A stretch of DNA of 64,000 nucleotides from Dactylis glomerata (Eukaryota > Streptophyta > Magnoliopsida > Poales > Poaceae). Shown one piece after another: positions 9,708 to 22,024 of this stretch (positions within the stretch are counted from its first letter, which is position 1; every line of letters begins with the position of its first letter). A model generated the notes under the pieces. The model was not told where the DNA came from, did not search any database, and saw nothing but the letters and a program-made list of their open reading frames with translations. The DNA is taken from positions 415,603 through 479,602 of the forward strand of contig QXEO01001030.1 in assembly GCA_007115705.1 (NCBI GenBank), in the 5' to 3' direction. The translations under genes were made by a program, and so were the position numbers.

Positions 9708-12700
9708 AGCATCCCCAAGGTTAACTCATGCTCGTCCTCGAGTAGGTAAGTGATAACAAAAAATAATTTTTGTGGTGACATGCAGCCAACACAATTTTGA
9801 TCAAGTCAATGTAAAGCATTGCAAGCTGAGATCAAAGTACTCTAAACATGGGCATAAAAGATATAATTCTAACCATAGAACTTAGCAACCATGTTACAAC
9901 ATGAAAAGCAACACAAACAAAAGATCATAAGTAATAATGCATTGAAAGTTATTTATTTGTTTTGAGCATAGAGAAAACATAGCAAAGTGGTATTCAGCTT
10001 GTCCCTCATGGAATAGCAAAACATAAATGCATAGAACACCTTCAAAGTTCAAAGGGTGACTAGATACAAATAATTTGAGAATAAGCAATACCATAATCAT
10101 GAATCAATCAATAATAAATTTTGGGACTATGCACATTATACTCAGAATAACAACTATACTCTCTTAATTGGTGCATAAAGATAGAAGATGAAGACTCAAC
10201 ATAAAAGTAAAAAGAAGGGCCCTTCGCAGAGGGAAGTAGGGATTTCAAGTTTTATAAAGCTTCCAAAAATTATGGTACTTCTTAGCTTTGAGCTCTCATT
10301 GCCCCTATCACTGGCATCTTGAGTGGTTAAGATTAATGTGAGAACAAGTACGAGTGATATGCTTGACAAACCGTAAGTTGAAAATCTCATGTCCCGTGAA
10401 TACGAGTACCTAAACCGCATGCTACTCGACTTAGGTCCCAAGCAAGTTCTTGTCAGTGTAAGCATACATGTATCATTGAGAACGCCAACGGGGTACCTCC
10501 TGCCCGATGATATGGAAGCTTTCCCATATCAAAATGATAAGACAAACAGACAATGAACACCTCGACATCTCTTTTATTTACCATTGGGTATAGCATTTTA
10601 TTTTGAGATGCGTCATCGAATGTCCACTATGGTTACGCTGTAAATTTACACCATGAATGATGCATTGTTTAGATTAGCAACCCAGGCGTTTCTCTAACAC
10701 ATATCCAAACTCCATGATCTCACAAGTTTCCAACTTATTTCACACCGCTAGGCATCCATAAACAAAAGAGCATGATATCAACTAAATAGAAATAAGTGCA
10801 ATGTTGAAAACATGGATGTGCTAACTCTCAACTTACAACTTGCAAGCATATAACTTCATAAGAGAATCACAATGGTCAAATTTATTAAGTGCAAAAAAAA
10901 TAAAATGTGCCATCAAGTTCGTGAGAGCTTTACTAACTAATTTTCTCATAACAAAAAATTTAATTTGGAAGATAGATAAAAGCATGATGAATATACTTGA
11001 AATAGCAAAAATGCTAATAGGTAGATATGATGGACACATTGGCAAACTTTAGTTTTTGGGATTTGGATGCACGAGTAGAGCTCATACTCAGTACAGATGA
11101 AGGCTAGCAAAAGACTTGGATCGACCAACTAAGAGAGCAATAACGGTCATAATCATGCATAGGACAAAACATTATTAATCAAAGCATAAAGTGATATTAC
11201 AAGTCAAAAACTAAATGATCATAGAGGCTTAAGGCGACTGGTTTATAGTCAAAACATGGTGTAAGCATGCGCCAAGTCAACCCAAATAAAGCATCAAAGG
11301 AGAATACCATAATATTATGCTTCTATATGATAAAAACAACCCATGATTCTTTCAATGGCACATTAAGCACTCTCAGTCATTTGAGACAAGTCATGCTACA
11401 GCAATAACTACTAAGCATATAATCAAAATAATATCTAGCATGACATGCTAAAGTCTAAGCCACAGTCTAAACAAGCTTCCTTTTGCACCACTATAAGCAT
11501 GAAACATTTTACTCTTTTCCAACACCAATCAACTTATTTCAAACAACTCTTAAAGATAAAAATCAATAAAGACCAGAGGTCTAAACACACCTAACTAAAA
11601 TAATAATAAGTTTTGAACAAAAATAAAGGTGAAAAACAAAAGCTAAACGCAGTACTAGCAAAAGAGAACACTCGCAGAATGATAAGAGTGAAAACTAGAG
11701 TGTTCTAGACAATGAAAATAGAGTGCGTCTTCTCCAAAATAAATATGTTGGGGTCCAACCATTTATTATAGCAAACAAAACAAAAGAAAACTGAAATCAA
11801 AAATAAAGATGCTCCAAGAAAAACACATAGCATATGAAGCAATAAAAATATAGTGTCTTGAAAGATGACCTGACATTTTTGTTGATGAAGAAGGGGGTGC
11901 ATTGGGCATCCCCAAGCTTTGATGCTTGTACTTCTTGGATACTTCTTGGGGTGACATGGGCATCCCCAAGCTTGAGCTTTTGTCCATCCTTCATCTCATC
12001 TCATCATTCTCCTTTCCCTACACTTGAAAACTTCCTTCATACAAAACTTCACACAATTCTCATTAGCATCATTAGTTTATGCAAGATAGTAGATCCACTT
12101 TTGGTTCAGTTTTAACTTAAGTAAAACATCTAATAAAATATTAGCTACTGTAGCAACTTCCCTTAAGAGTTCCGTGATCAAAATAACTCAAAAAGAAAGA
12201 GATCAAGAGGCAAATGCCAATAGTGGCAGAAATCTGTCAAAACAGAACAGCAGGTAAAGATCGATTTTTTCAAAACTCTTCTGTTGCTCAAATCGAAAAG
12301 TGCAAAACTAACGAAAGTTTGATAATAACCTGGGGCATGTGCACAAAACATTGCAGATCAATACGACGTTCTGGGGTTTTTCACGATTTTTTACAATGAA
12401 GCGCATAAATCTGTTTCGGGACAGCAACTTCCCCAAATCTTACCTTCCTCCTATTAGAGGCTATTTTTGGCACAAAAACAAAATAAAAATGATAAGGAGA
12501 GGTCTTACAGTAGTAACAACTTCCAATACTCAACAAAAGAAAAATTACTGAAAGAAAATATGTGTTATCTCCCAAGAGTGCTTTTCTTTAACGCCTTTCA
12601 GCTAGGCGCAGAAAGTAAGAATCAAGTATTTTCAAGTGAAGAAGCAACAACACCAGATGCCTTACGTCTATCTCTCTTACCTTTACTCTTACCTTTAGGG

Positions 12701-12774
12701 AACTCATGATGATTGCCTGGGGAAAGTGAATTTCATGGTGCCTTTTCCCACATCTATTATTGCGCCCAGGAGTT
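9708..12774 (-). other. Non-coding 3' interior of Athila copy 1, with polypurine-like repeats
   Basis: There is no credible coding over 3 kb, on either strand. The sequence corresponds to the non-coding interior of the second Athila copy. The polypurine tract beside the LTR reads, on the minus strand, AACCTTGGGGATGCT (9722-9708). Two internal copies of nearly the same motif, AAGCTTGGGGATGCC, lie at 11919-11905 and 11973-11959. Confidence 0.7.
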
Positions 12775-13353
12775 TTAGCAGAGATCTTCCAAGTGTGATT
12801 GTCCCTTTCCTACACATTCAATAACAAGATAATCAGTAGATACCATTCTTCCTAGGATTTTTGTAAACACTCCTTCATCTACTCCAATGGGTAATATAGT
12901 GTCATTATTGGTAAGAGATATTCCTTCTCCACCCTCAGAAAGTCCCCAAAGATTCAAAGATTCATAAATATCTTTAGGCATAAGACAAAATTCAGACATA
13001 ATATCACAATGAGCATGAAAAGTTTCACCATTTATAGTAACTTTCACTGTAGGGAACCATCCTAAGGGTTTAGAATTTATTGGAACATAATCATGATGCT
13101 CATGAAGCATATTGTAACATTCTTTTAACCAAGTTGTATTTGTCTCAAGAGTGTTTAAACTAGCATAAATGCTCACAAGGGATAAATCAAATTTACTAGG
13201 TGAGTTGTATATTGCAATCAACTTTTTTATGACATTAAAAGCTTGATCTCCATCACAATGAAGGAAATCTCCTCCTGCTACAGCATCCAAAGCATATCTA
13301 TAACAAAGAACAAGACCAAAGTAAAAGCTACTAAGAAGCAGTCCTAGAGTCAT
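12775..13353 (-). pseudogene. Athila gag/protease remnant
   Basis: A 192-codon minus-strand frame covers the end of gag and the protease region. Much of gag is missing: this interior is 3.94 kb against 5.19 kb in the copy at 20239-28614. In the protease, where the other copy has CDLGAS, this one reads CDIMSEF, so the catalytic triad is lost. The protein ends just inside the polyprotein. It is non-functional and kept open by chance. Confidence 0.7.
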
Positions 13354-13621
13354 TTTAGGTTTAGGTTTATTATGAGAATCAGAAATTCTAGACCAAGCTT
13401 CATTAAAAATCTACTCACTCTTTTGTTTGAAAGTGAAGATAATTTCCTCAGGCGACATAGTAATAGGAACTAGACAAGACATAAAAGCAACTTGAAGTAG
13501 GAACTAATTTTTTTGTACTTTTGATGAAAAAATTAAACAAAATAAAGTAAAGAAACTAAGCAAAACAATAACAAAGTAAGGAGATTGGAAGTGAGAGACT
13601 CCCCTTGCAGAAATCCTCTTT

Positions 13622-13640
13622 CTACCCGGCAGCGGCGCCA
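13622..13640 (-). other. Primer binding site of Athila copy 1
   Basis: On the minus strand TGGCGCCGCTGCCGGGTAG lies 11 bp inside the 5' LTR. It matches the primer site of the second copy (TGGCGCCGTTGCCGGGGA, an Asp-tRNA type site) with few changes. Confidence 0.8.
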
Positions 13641-13651
13641 AAAAACAGTCT

Positions 13652-15229
13652 TGATGTCTCACAAGACCTATTGGGAAACCCCAAGAGAAAGGTATGATGA
13701 GCACAATAGTAAGTTTTCCCTTAGTATGAAACCAAAGTTTAATCGACCAGTAGGAGAAAGAAATCACTTCTAAAGGTTGTTGCTAGTTGGCGCCAGAGAT
13801 AGTTGATGGTGCGGTGTCTGCGCCAGCAGCAACGTGGAACCAGCACACAATACAACCAAACTACTTTGCCCCAACTTGTAGCGAGGTTGTCAATCTCACT
13901 GGTTTGCTGAAAACAAAGGATTAGACGTATAGTGTGGAAAGAGATGTTTGTTACTTGCAGAAAGTAAATAGTGTTTGCAGTAGATAGTATTATCAATGTA
14001 AAAGAATGGACCGGGGTCCATAGTTCACTAGAGGTGTCTCTCTATAAAGATAAATAACATGCTGGGTGAACAAATTACAGTTGGGTAATTGACAAAATAG
14101 AGAATACATAACAATACATGTACATGTTATGAAAATCACTATGAGATTCATTTGGGCATTACAACATAATACATAGACCATAATCCAACTGCATCTATGA
14201 GTAATAATCCACCCTCGGGATATCATCCAAACAACCTTTGGGTATTAAGTTGCAAGCAACAGATTGTCGCCTTAAGAAAAGTGTGTAATATAAACAATAC
14301 AATTATCCTTAAACAAAAGATTGTTGTTTTGTCCCTAGTAGCAACAGCACATCTACAACCTTAGAAGTTATTGTCACTCTCCCAGATTACTAGAGGCATG
14401 AACCCACTATCGAGTATAAATACTCCCTCTTGGAGTCACTAGCATCTACTTGGCCAAAGTATCTACTAACAACGGAGAGCATGCAAGATCACAAATAACA
14501 TAGACATGATAGATCAATAATCAACTTGACATATTACTCAATATTCATCGGATCCCAACAAACACAACATGTAGAATTACATAAAGATGATCTTGATCAT
14601 GTAGGCAGCTCACAAGATCTAACCATGGAGGCACAAATTGGAGAAGACAACCATCTAGCTACTGCTATGGACCCATGGTCTAGGGATGAACTACGCACGC
14701 ATCACTTCGGAGGCAGGGATGGCGATGAAGAAGGCCTCCGATGATGATTTCCCTCTCCGGTAGGGTGCCGGGAAGAGCTTTTGGACCCTCCCGATCTTGG
14801 GTCGATGATGGCGGCGGCTTACAATACTTTTCATGGATGGAGGCTCGGGCCTTAGGGTTTTCCCAATGAAGTGAATATATAGGCGGAAGAGCAACGTCAG
14901 AGGGCACCTAGGGGGCCCACACCATGGCCTGGCGCGGCCAGGGGTGGGGCCGCCTCCTGGGTGGTCTCCGTCTCCCCTTTGGACTTCGTATTCATGTCAG
15001 ATAAATAGGAACTTTGGCTTTTGTTTCGTCCAATTCTGAGAATATTTCCTGTATAACTTTTCTGAAATACAAAAACGGCAGAAAATAGGAACTGGCACTG
15101 TGGCATCTTGTTAATAGGTTTGTTCCAGAAAATACATAAAAACACCACGATGTGTAAATAAAACATAAAGCAATTGGTGTAAAACAAGCATGGAGCATCA
15201 AAAATTATAGATACGTTTGCAACGTATCA
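13652..15229 (-). repeat. 5' LTR of Athila copy 1
   Basis: A 1578-bp repeat of 8123-9707, followed directly by target duplication AGGTG. It carries many substitutions and small gaps relative to its partner, so this is an old insertion. Confidence 0.93.
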
Positions 15230-15438
15230 AGGTGTCGCCCGATGTAGTTTTTGATGATTTTGTGCTAACTAACTCTATTGAGGTGCCAGATGAGATTATT
15301 CCAGCTTTAGGTCATCCTGTGGGAATGCCTATTGACTGTTATGCGAAGAAAACAAAGAGCTTGGCAGAGCTTCTTGACGTGGAACCAAAAACAAGCAACG
15401 GTAAGAGAAAGAAGATAGCGAGAGCTAAGAAGAAGTGA
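15230..15438 (+). pseudogene. MULE transposase gene, right part
   Basis: After the target duplication the gene tail resumes with an open frame ending at TGA 15436-15438. It holds a proline- and acid-containing linker and a lysine-rich end (KRKKIARAKKK), typical of the variable C-terminus of MULE proteins. Its identity as the continuation of the part ending at 8122 rests on position and on the shared style of the linker (EVP and IEV repeats), not on a domain. Confidence 0.6.
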
Positions 15439-15535
15439 AAACTTGTGTTCTGTAATTTTATTTCAACTTTGATTCATGCAAACATGTGTGATGTACTGTT
15501 ATTTGTACGTTGATCAATGCTGATAATTAAAACTT

Positions 15536-15623
15536 GTATCAAATTTGAGCAATAATTAAAATTTGTATCAAATTTGATAAAAAATTCAAAATTGTATCAA
15601 ATTTGAGCAAAAATTCAAATTTT
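15536..15623. repeat. 29-bp tandem repeat, three units
   Basis: Units starting GTATCAAATTTGA at 15536, 15565 and 15594 are spaced exactly 29 bp apart in the AT-rich 3' flank of the MULE gene. They are imperfect copies. Confidence 0.75.
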
Positions 15624-17017
15624 AACCAATATTGCTATTTGAAGATTTCTCTATTTTCTTTATGTAGCAATGTTGTCTCTAATAATATAAACTTTACGTG
15701 ATTTATCTAATGTGTTCTTCGTAATAAAACACATAGTCATGATAAATGAGCTCCAAAGGTAAGGTAAACGGTCCTATTTCGAAGCAAGTTATTTTCGACC
15801 TTGCCTAAATCAGCCAAAAATTTACCTTAACATTTATTCTACCTATATATTGCAAATGCAAAGTCTCAATATTTATTCAATTAATTTGTATTTTTTTTGA
15901 AAATACATGCTTTAATAGAAAATAATTAATAAAACAAGTTTAAAATAGGAAAATGAAAAACTAAGTTTGGATCCTTCTTAGTCACTCCAAAATGAAGCTT
16001 TGGTCACTTTTTTACACTTTTCATTTTCAAAACCCTAACCCCACCTCATCTCCTTTGAAATCCGTAGGAGATTGTTGGATATATATACCATTTGTGTGAG
16101 GGCTTTTTTATGGAATATATATGGAAACCATGTTTATATTTTTTTTATCATTAGTACGTCACATAAGAAGACTATGTGTGCAACTTTCAAATTTTTCAAT
16201 ATTTTTAATTACTTATGCTCATTTTAGTGTTGGTCAACTCTTAGATAACCCTGTTGTCCCAGCCAAAACCCCAAGGACCCTGTGGCTATTGGATAAACCC
16301 TAGCACGCTACGCTGGCTGAACGATCAAGGCTTCTAGAAGGAATCCCATGGGCTGGTTGTTGCTACAAGCAGAGTCCATCTTTGGCCGTTAGATCGCCCC
16401 CTTCTAGAAGGAATCTTGAGTGGACGGTTATGGTCTACTCAGCTAAGGTGATCCGGGAGAGCATCGTTGTCCAATTTGATTGGCTGACTAGGCACACATA
16501 TGAGCTATACTAGGCTCACTACTTGGACTGTTGGGTCGTCATTGACTCATTCTAATATCTGTTGTGCAATGCAGCCGGCTCATGCCATGCATGCGTGCCA
16601 AGCAAGACAATGTCATGCATGCAAAAGCAGCGCGTTGCACCAGAGCCATTACGACACGTGAGCAATAGCATTCTCGTGCACCAGAGCATGCTTGATAGAC
16701 TTGATTCAGGGCGCCCATCGATTCAGAGTTGTGCAGACTAGTCGCATGCTAGCTATTAATTCACGCTTGTAGCGCGCATCCACGCGCCAACCCGCCCGTT
16801 TGTTTCAATGTGCTTATCGCGGGCCGAGCGGAGGTGAAACAGCAATGGGCACCGTATCCACTGCCCTATTTAAACATGGCACCTCTATGACTCTCGGGCA
16901 CCGCAAGCACCAACATATCCATCTGCCCGCCTCCACTTCTTCTCCACTCCAAGCACCACTTTGAAACCTGACACCAAGATTCAGTTCACCGGACCGGTGT
17001 TCCGTCGTCCTCCTACC
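15624..17017. other. Intergenic DNA and possible promoter of the following remnant gene
   Basis: No gene is seen to about 16850. The 15-bp motif CTTCTAGAAGGAATC is repeated at 16331 and 16401. GC content rises after 16550. A TATA-like box (CTATTTAAAC, 16864-16873) stands about 145 bp upstream of the ATG at 17018, followed by a CT- and CA-rich leader, like a grass 5' UTR. Confidence 0.4.
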
Positions 17018-17435
17018 ATGCCCGAGCGCTGCTACCCTGCCGACATCATCGTGGATTCATGTTGCGTGTGTGGGTGATCTCCAGGTAGAGGGAGACAATC
17101 TACCTCGCCCGCGGATGGCTCAACGCCGGCTATGCCCACCTCCCAAGGGGCACGTGGTGATGTTTTGCCTTGACGTGATATGTGACCCTAGTGGCACCAT
17201 CCTCATCGTGATCTTGGCTCACTACTTCACCAATCCATACGATGCCTACTGGCTCCTCGGCCAAGTCTTTTGGTCTGGATGCGAGTTCATCGTGTTCACC
17301 ACCTACATATTCACGGACTTCAAGGCCATCTACCCTGCTCAGAACCAGATGCACACCCTTCCCTACCAATATGATGAGGACAACGAGGAGTTAACCCGAG
17401 GACGACCTGTAGTGAAGCGGCCAAAATGGTGGTAA
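17018..17435 (+). pseudogene. Small decayed host gene, unknown function
   Basis: Three frames in succession look protein-coding. From the ATG at 17018 comes MPERCYPADIIVDSCCVCG, then a stop. From about 17098 comes IYLARGWLNAGYAHLPRGTW, then a stop. From about 17160 a third frame runs to TAA at 17433. It is hydrophobic, then aromatic (VICDPSGTILIVILAHYFT, YWLLGQVFWSGCEF), and ends with a basic tail. The TATA-like box and leader upstream suggest a real former gene with two frameshifts. An alternative is an intact gene of only the last frame (ATG 17070, 121 codons). I do not recognise the family. Confidence 0.4.
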
Positions 17436-18243
17436 AGCAGGTGAGATGGTGCCCAGTTATCTAGGTTTTATCTATGTCGTATTGTCTCGTGTCATGTCTG
17501 TGGAGTTATGTAAGGTTGTCGTCCTTGTGTATCGGTTTATCTATGTCCTGTCCGTGTCTTGTTAGTGGACTTGTGAAAAATGTTTATCGTGTTTTTATCG
17601 TGTTTCCCTTTATTTTTTTGGTGCAAAATTGTTCATGCAAAAAAAACATGTTATAACCAACATGCCGCAAAAAAAATGTGCATATGCACATTGCTTTTGT
17701 ATAAGCAACATGCCGTAAATGTGCATCACCAACATGCAGCAAAAAATCAAAATATCACTTATGCATAAAAATCAATATATCACCTGTGGAAAAACATTTG
17801 CATCACCAACTCAAAACAACATCAAACAAATACTACTGTGGAAAACTACACAAGCTCAAAACAAACTAAGTGCACAGTACACAAGAAACATAAAAAGCTC
17901 AAATGAGTTCTATGAAATCATGGCAAATTATTTTCATACAAGATTTGCAATGATTTGTGTGCAAATAACTCAAAAGTAGTGAAATCTATAAAAAACATAT
18001 GCCAAATTGAATTCTTTCATAGTTGGGCCTTACTACCTTGTTATTTGGGCTCGGAGTTAAATATTGTGTGCCCTTTTATAGCTAAAGCTACATTTCATTT
18101 ATCATTGGGACTGGCTCTATTTGCGCCTTGGGTCTTTTCTCCTACTCGTTGTCAGATTTTTTACTGAACACTGAACATTGCTTACTGGCGAACTGAAGAA
18201 ACAAAAAAATGTCAAATTTTGTTGCATTTTATTCCATGCTAAG
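17436..18243. other. AT-rich spacer
   Basis: No gene is seen. Short repeats of the word ACATGCCGCAAA or ACATGCAGCAAA occur near 17660-17745. The last five bases, CTAAG, are the left target duplication of the Sirevirus. Confidence 0.6.
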
Positions 18244-19162
18244 TGAAAGTGCAAACTTTGTTTCCCTCAGATTTTGTGTGTTAGATAACAACATTAGGGA
18301 TATTAAGTGTGTGCTAAGCTGTGCAGTTTTGACAGATGAAGAAATGCCAGGCCGGATATTCCGGCCAGCCGGATAATCCGGTCCAACTTTGGCCGGATAA
18401 TCCGCCCCTCCAAGTCAGCAACGGCTACATTTTGGGAGGGGGTATAAATACCCCTCCCCTTCTTCCACCTCAAGCTGCTCGAGCTGATGAAGAAGAACAC
18501 CTTATTTTGAGCCACCAAATTCGCAAGATCTCCTCCCTCAACCCACCAAAGCTCTTGATCTTTGGAGAATCGAAGGAGAAGGCCTTGATCTACATCCTCA
18601 CCGAAGCGATTTGATTTCCCCTCTCATTTGCTAGAGGGCCCTTTGGTCTTGGGTTCCCTTGTGTCCCTTGACCTTGTTTGTGTGATTGATATCTTGATAC
18701 TTGTTGATTGAGATCTTTGTGGTGCTTGGGAGCCTCCAATTCAGTTGTGGAGTTGTGCCCCAAGTTTTGTAAAGGCCGGTTCCGCCTTGAGGAATCCCTT
18801 AGTGGAAAGTGAGCTAGGCCTTTGTGGCGGAAGCTTGCACCGGAGAAGAGGGTGAGCCTTTGTGGCGTTGGTTAGGCCTTTGTGGCAACCACACCCCTCC
18901 AACGTAGACGTACTTCCCCTAAAAAGGAAGGAACTACGGGAATTACATCCGTGTCTCCGTGTGCTCCACTCTCGGTTACCTCTATCCTTTATTGCCTTTA
19001 CTACTTGTATCTTGCTTAGCTTGCTTGTTGACATATAGGTAAATTCACCTTAGTTGCATATCTAGAGAATTTACCTTTTGTGTCAAGCCTAAATTGAAAA
19101 AGAATTAAAATTTGAGTAGCACCTATTCACCCCCCCCTCTAGGTGCCCATACGATCCGTTCA
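18244..19162 (+). repeat. 5' LTR of the Sirevirus
   Basis: 919 bp, from TGAAAGTG to GTTCA. It is nearly identical to the 3' LTR except for a missing 122-bp block and a shorter C-run (8 against 12) near the end. Confidence 0.95.
18352..18450 (+). promoter_or_regulatory. Sirevirus LTR promoter: palindrome cluster and TATA box
   Basis: Three palindromic motifs stand in a row: GGCCGGATATTCCGGCC (18352), GCCGGATAATCCGG (about 18370) and GGCCGGATAATCCG (18391). About 36 bp downstream is TATAAATA at 18443-18450 within GGGGGTATAAATACCCC. The 3' LTR has the same TATA box at 36982-36989. Repeated palindromes in the LTR are a known Sirevirus trait; their binding factor is not known to me. Confidence 0.75.
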
Positions 19163-19164
19163 AT

Positions 19165-19176
19165 TGGTATCAGAGC
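19165..19176 (+). other. Primer binding site of the Sirevirus
   Basis: TGGTATCAGAGC two bases after the LTR end is complementary to the 3' end of initiator-methionine tRNA, the usual copia primer. Confidence 0.9.
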
Positions 19177-19280
19177 CTCGGCTCTTATTTCGGGCTTAAC
19201 CGCCTAAGAGTATGGAAACTTCACCTAGTGAGGGCTCGGGTCAAGTTTCCATGGGTGAGTTCAAATCTTTGTAATCATCC

Positions 19281-20238
19281 ATGGCTTCCATGACATCTCA
19301 AATAAGTGAGTTGCGTGAAATGATGGCGCAACTCATGCAAGCTAAAACTGCTAATGCATCTCCACCTCCGGAAAAACCCGCTACTCCACAAGTGGAGAAT
19401 GTGGGGATAGATGAGGAGGGTGCCGACAAAAATGGCAATGCTAAGTCTTCCACCAAGGCCGACGGGAAAGGTGAATACCCGCATTGGTATTCACCCGACC
19501 CGCCGGTTCCTCATCCTCATATTAACCATAGAGGTGATCCGCCTAAGCTTGATGCATTAAACTTTGGTCAATGGCAATATCAAATGATCTCTCATATGCG
19601 CAGTTCTTGCATCGAGCTTTGGAGGATCGTTGAGGAAGGATTCAAGGCCGTGGATCCCCACAACATGACAAGAAGAGAGACGGTCGATAGCCAACTCAAT
19701 GCTACCGCTCTTCACATGATTCAAGTCGCCGTGGGATCCAAGGACTTGCCTCACATCCAACACTTCTCCACCGCCAAAGAAGATTGGCAAGGACTCTCCG
19801 ACGTCTTTGTTGGCAACGAGAGCATGAAGAAAACAAGATATATTGCCTTCTCAAATCAAGCGGAGGGTTTCTTCATGATGGATGGTGAGGATCATCAAGA
19901 GATGTATAGAAGACTCAAGGCTATTGCTACCACCTTCAAGAATCTCGGTGCTCACCATATTGATGATGAGTGGATCAAGATGAAGTACATTCTTGCTCTC
20001 ACTCCATATGAGCCCGCGGATGTGAAGAGTGTTCAAGGAAAGCACAACTTCAATGAGATGACCTCCAATCAAGTGATGCAAGAGATTCAAGCCTACAAGG
20101 TTTCCGCACAAAATGCGGAAGATGCCCGTGCCCGTGCCATAGGAATGCAAAGAAGCTCTAATCTTGCATTGAAAGCAAGTGTGGTTGATAAAGAGGTTCC
20201 TCTTCAAGCGAATATTGAAGCAAGACTAGAGATGTGTC
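19281..20238 (+). CDS. Sirevirus gag, N-terminal part (interrupted)
   Basis: The gag frame starts with a coiled-coil-like stretch (ISELREMMAQLMQ) and continues with the capsid region of copia gag. Characteristic are the FGQWQYQMISHMRSS segment, the TALHMIQVAV segment and the EDHQEMYRRLKAIATTFKNLG segment, which is the gag-polypeptide/UBN2 fold. The frame is cut at 20238 by the nested Athila element, immediately after codons for LEMC. The same frame continues at 28620 once the insertion and one copy of GTGTC are disregarded. The start at 19281 is the first ATG of the frame after the primer site. The protein would form virus-like particles and bind the element RNA. Confidence 0.85.
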
Positions 20239-21830
20239 TGATACGTCTCAAACGTATCTATAATTTTTGATGCTCCATGCTTGTTTTTACACCATTTGTA
20301 TATTGTTTCGTTACACTTAGTGGTACTTTTATACATTTTCCGGAACTAACCTATTAACGAAGTGCCACAGTGCCAGTTTCCTGTTTTCTGCTGTTTTTGT
20401 GTTTCAGAAGTGATACACAGGAAATATTCTCGGAATTGGACGAAACAAGTTCCTGAAGTCATATTTCACGGGGAAGCTCCCAAACATCCGAAGACCTGAC
20501 GGAGGGGGGCCACGTGGCCCCCACACACAGGGGCGGCGCGGCCACCCCCCTGGCCGCGCCGGGCCCGCGTGAGGGGCTGTGGTCCCTCCTCTGACATCGT
20601 ACTTTCGCCTATATATACCCCCTGACGAGAAAAACCTAAGACCCGATCAGTTTTCCAGAATACATCGCGATCCGCCGCCGCCGTCGACCCGAAGATCGGG
20701 AGGGTCCAGAAGCTCTTCCCGGCACCCTGCCGGAGAGGGGAATCGCCACCAGAGGTCTTCTTCATCGCCATGCTTGCCTCCGGAGCGATGAGTGAGTAGT
20801 CTACCTTGGACTATGGGTCCATAGTAGTAGCTAGCTGGTTGTCTTCTCCACCATGTGCTTCATGTTTAGATCTCATGAGCTGCCTTACATGATTGAGATC
20901 ACCGTTATGTAATTCTATGATGTTGGTTTGTTGGGATCCGATGAATATTGGTGTTTATGATTAAGTTGCTGTACTGAATTATATCTTTTGTTATCTCTAT
21001 GTTGTTTATGATCTTGCATGCTCTCCGTTGTTAGTAGCTATCTTGGCCGAGTAGTTTCTAGTGACTCCAAGAGGGGGTATTTATGCTCGATAGTGGGTTC
21101 ATGCCTCTATTTCACCTGGGGGAGTGACAGAAACCTCTAAGGTGGTAGATGTGCTATTGCTACTAGGGAGAAAACAACATTCATATGCTCAAGGGCATAT
21201 GCTTTGTTTACATTACACACTTTGCTTAATGCAATTATCTGTTGTTCGCAACTTAATACTTTTGGGGTGTTCGGATGATATCCCCGAGGGTGGATTATTA
21301 GTCATAGATGCAGTTGGATGGCGGTCTATGTATTTTGTTGTAATGCCCAGAGTAAATCTCATAGTGATCTTCTTGACATATCACGTTATCTTTATTCTAT
21401 CAATTGCCCAACTGTAATTTGTTTACCCAGCATGTTATTTATCTATGGAGCGACACCACTAGTGAACTGTGGACCCCGGTCCTATTTTAATCATATTGCA
21501 ATCACCTGTTTACTTTTCCCGCACTGTTTATTGTACTCGCATATTACTACTATTTTCCACTCGATACACTCATAACCTTTGTTTCAAGCAAACCGGTGAG
21601 ATTGACAACCTCATCGCAAGTTGGGGACAAAGTATTTGTTTGTGTGTGTGCAGGTTCCACAAACACCTTCAGTCGTCATCGTCTCTCTTCTCCTGATCGA
21701 TAAACCTTGGTTTCTTAACTGAGGGAAAACTAGCCGCTGCACTCATCATACCTTCCTCTTGGGGTTCCCAACGGGCTGGTCATTCACCACGCACAAGGAC
21801 TGTCTGTTGCCACATTCACCTTAAGCATCA
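20239..21830 (+). repeat. 5' LTR of Athila copy 2
   Basis: 1592 bp, the same length as its partner at 27023-28614. A TATA box (CTATATATACC, 20609-20619) lies near the middle. A perfect 10-bp GC hairpin with a C6 loop (GGCGCGGCCA, 20535-20544; TGGCCGCGCC, 20551-20560) sits about 50 bp upstream of it. Confidence 0.95.
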
Positions 21831-21840
21831 GCTACTTTTC

Positions 21841-21858
21841 TGGCGCCGTTGCCGGGGA
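21841..21858 (+). other. Primer binding site of Athila copy 2
   Basis: TGGCGCCGTTGCCGGGGA, ten bases after the LTR, is the Asp-tRNA type site common in Athila elements. Confidence 0.9.
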
Positions 21859-22024
21859 AGAGAGAAGACTTCTGCGAGGGGAGTTCTTCGCACACACATT
21901 CTTTACTTTGTTATTTGTTTTGCTTTACTTTATTTTATTTTACCTGCATTGCTTTTTATCAAAAATCCAAAAAAATTAGAATCCTTGGTAGCTGTTTTTA
22001 CTTGTTTACTTTCGTTTTGCTGAA

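Larger units (their letters stand above)
8123..15229 (-). mobile_element. Athila-lineage LTR-retrotransposon, copy 1 (Sabrina-like), complete ends, decayed inside
   Basis: Two long LTRs flank a degenerate interior, and a perfect 5-bp target duplication AGGTG flanks the whole (8118-8122 and 15230-15234). Read on the minus strand, the element starts TGATACG and ends ACATCA. The primer site next to the LTR at 13652 and the remaining gag/protease match the copy at 20239-28614. That copy has an Asp-type primer site and an Athila-type gag. There is no pol. LTR differences are frequent, about 10% over the first 235 bp compared by eye, so this is the older of the two copies. It interrupts the MULE gene, so the MULE was there first. 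Confidence 0.93.

Noticed and set aside
18300..18620. Short open frames in the Sirevirus LTRs (also 36854-37153 and 37280-37573)
   Set aside because: They are repeated in both LTRs and overlap promoter palindromes and TATA boxes; no protein features.
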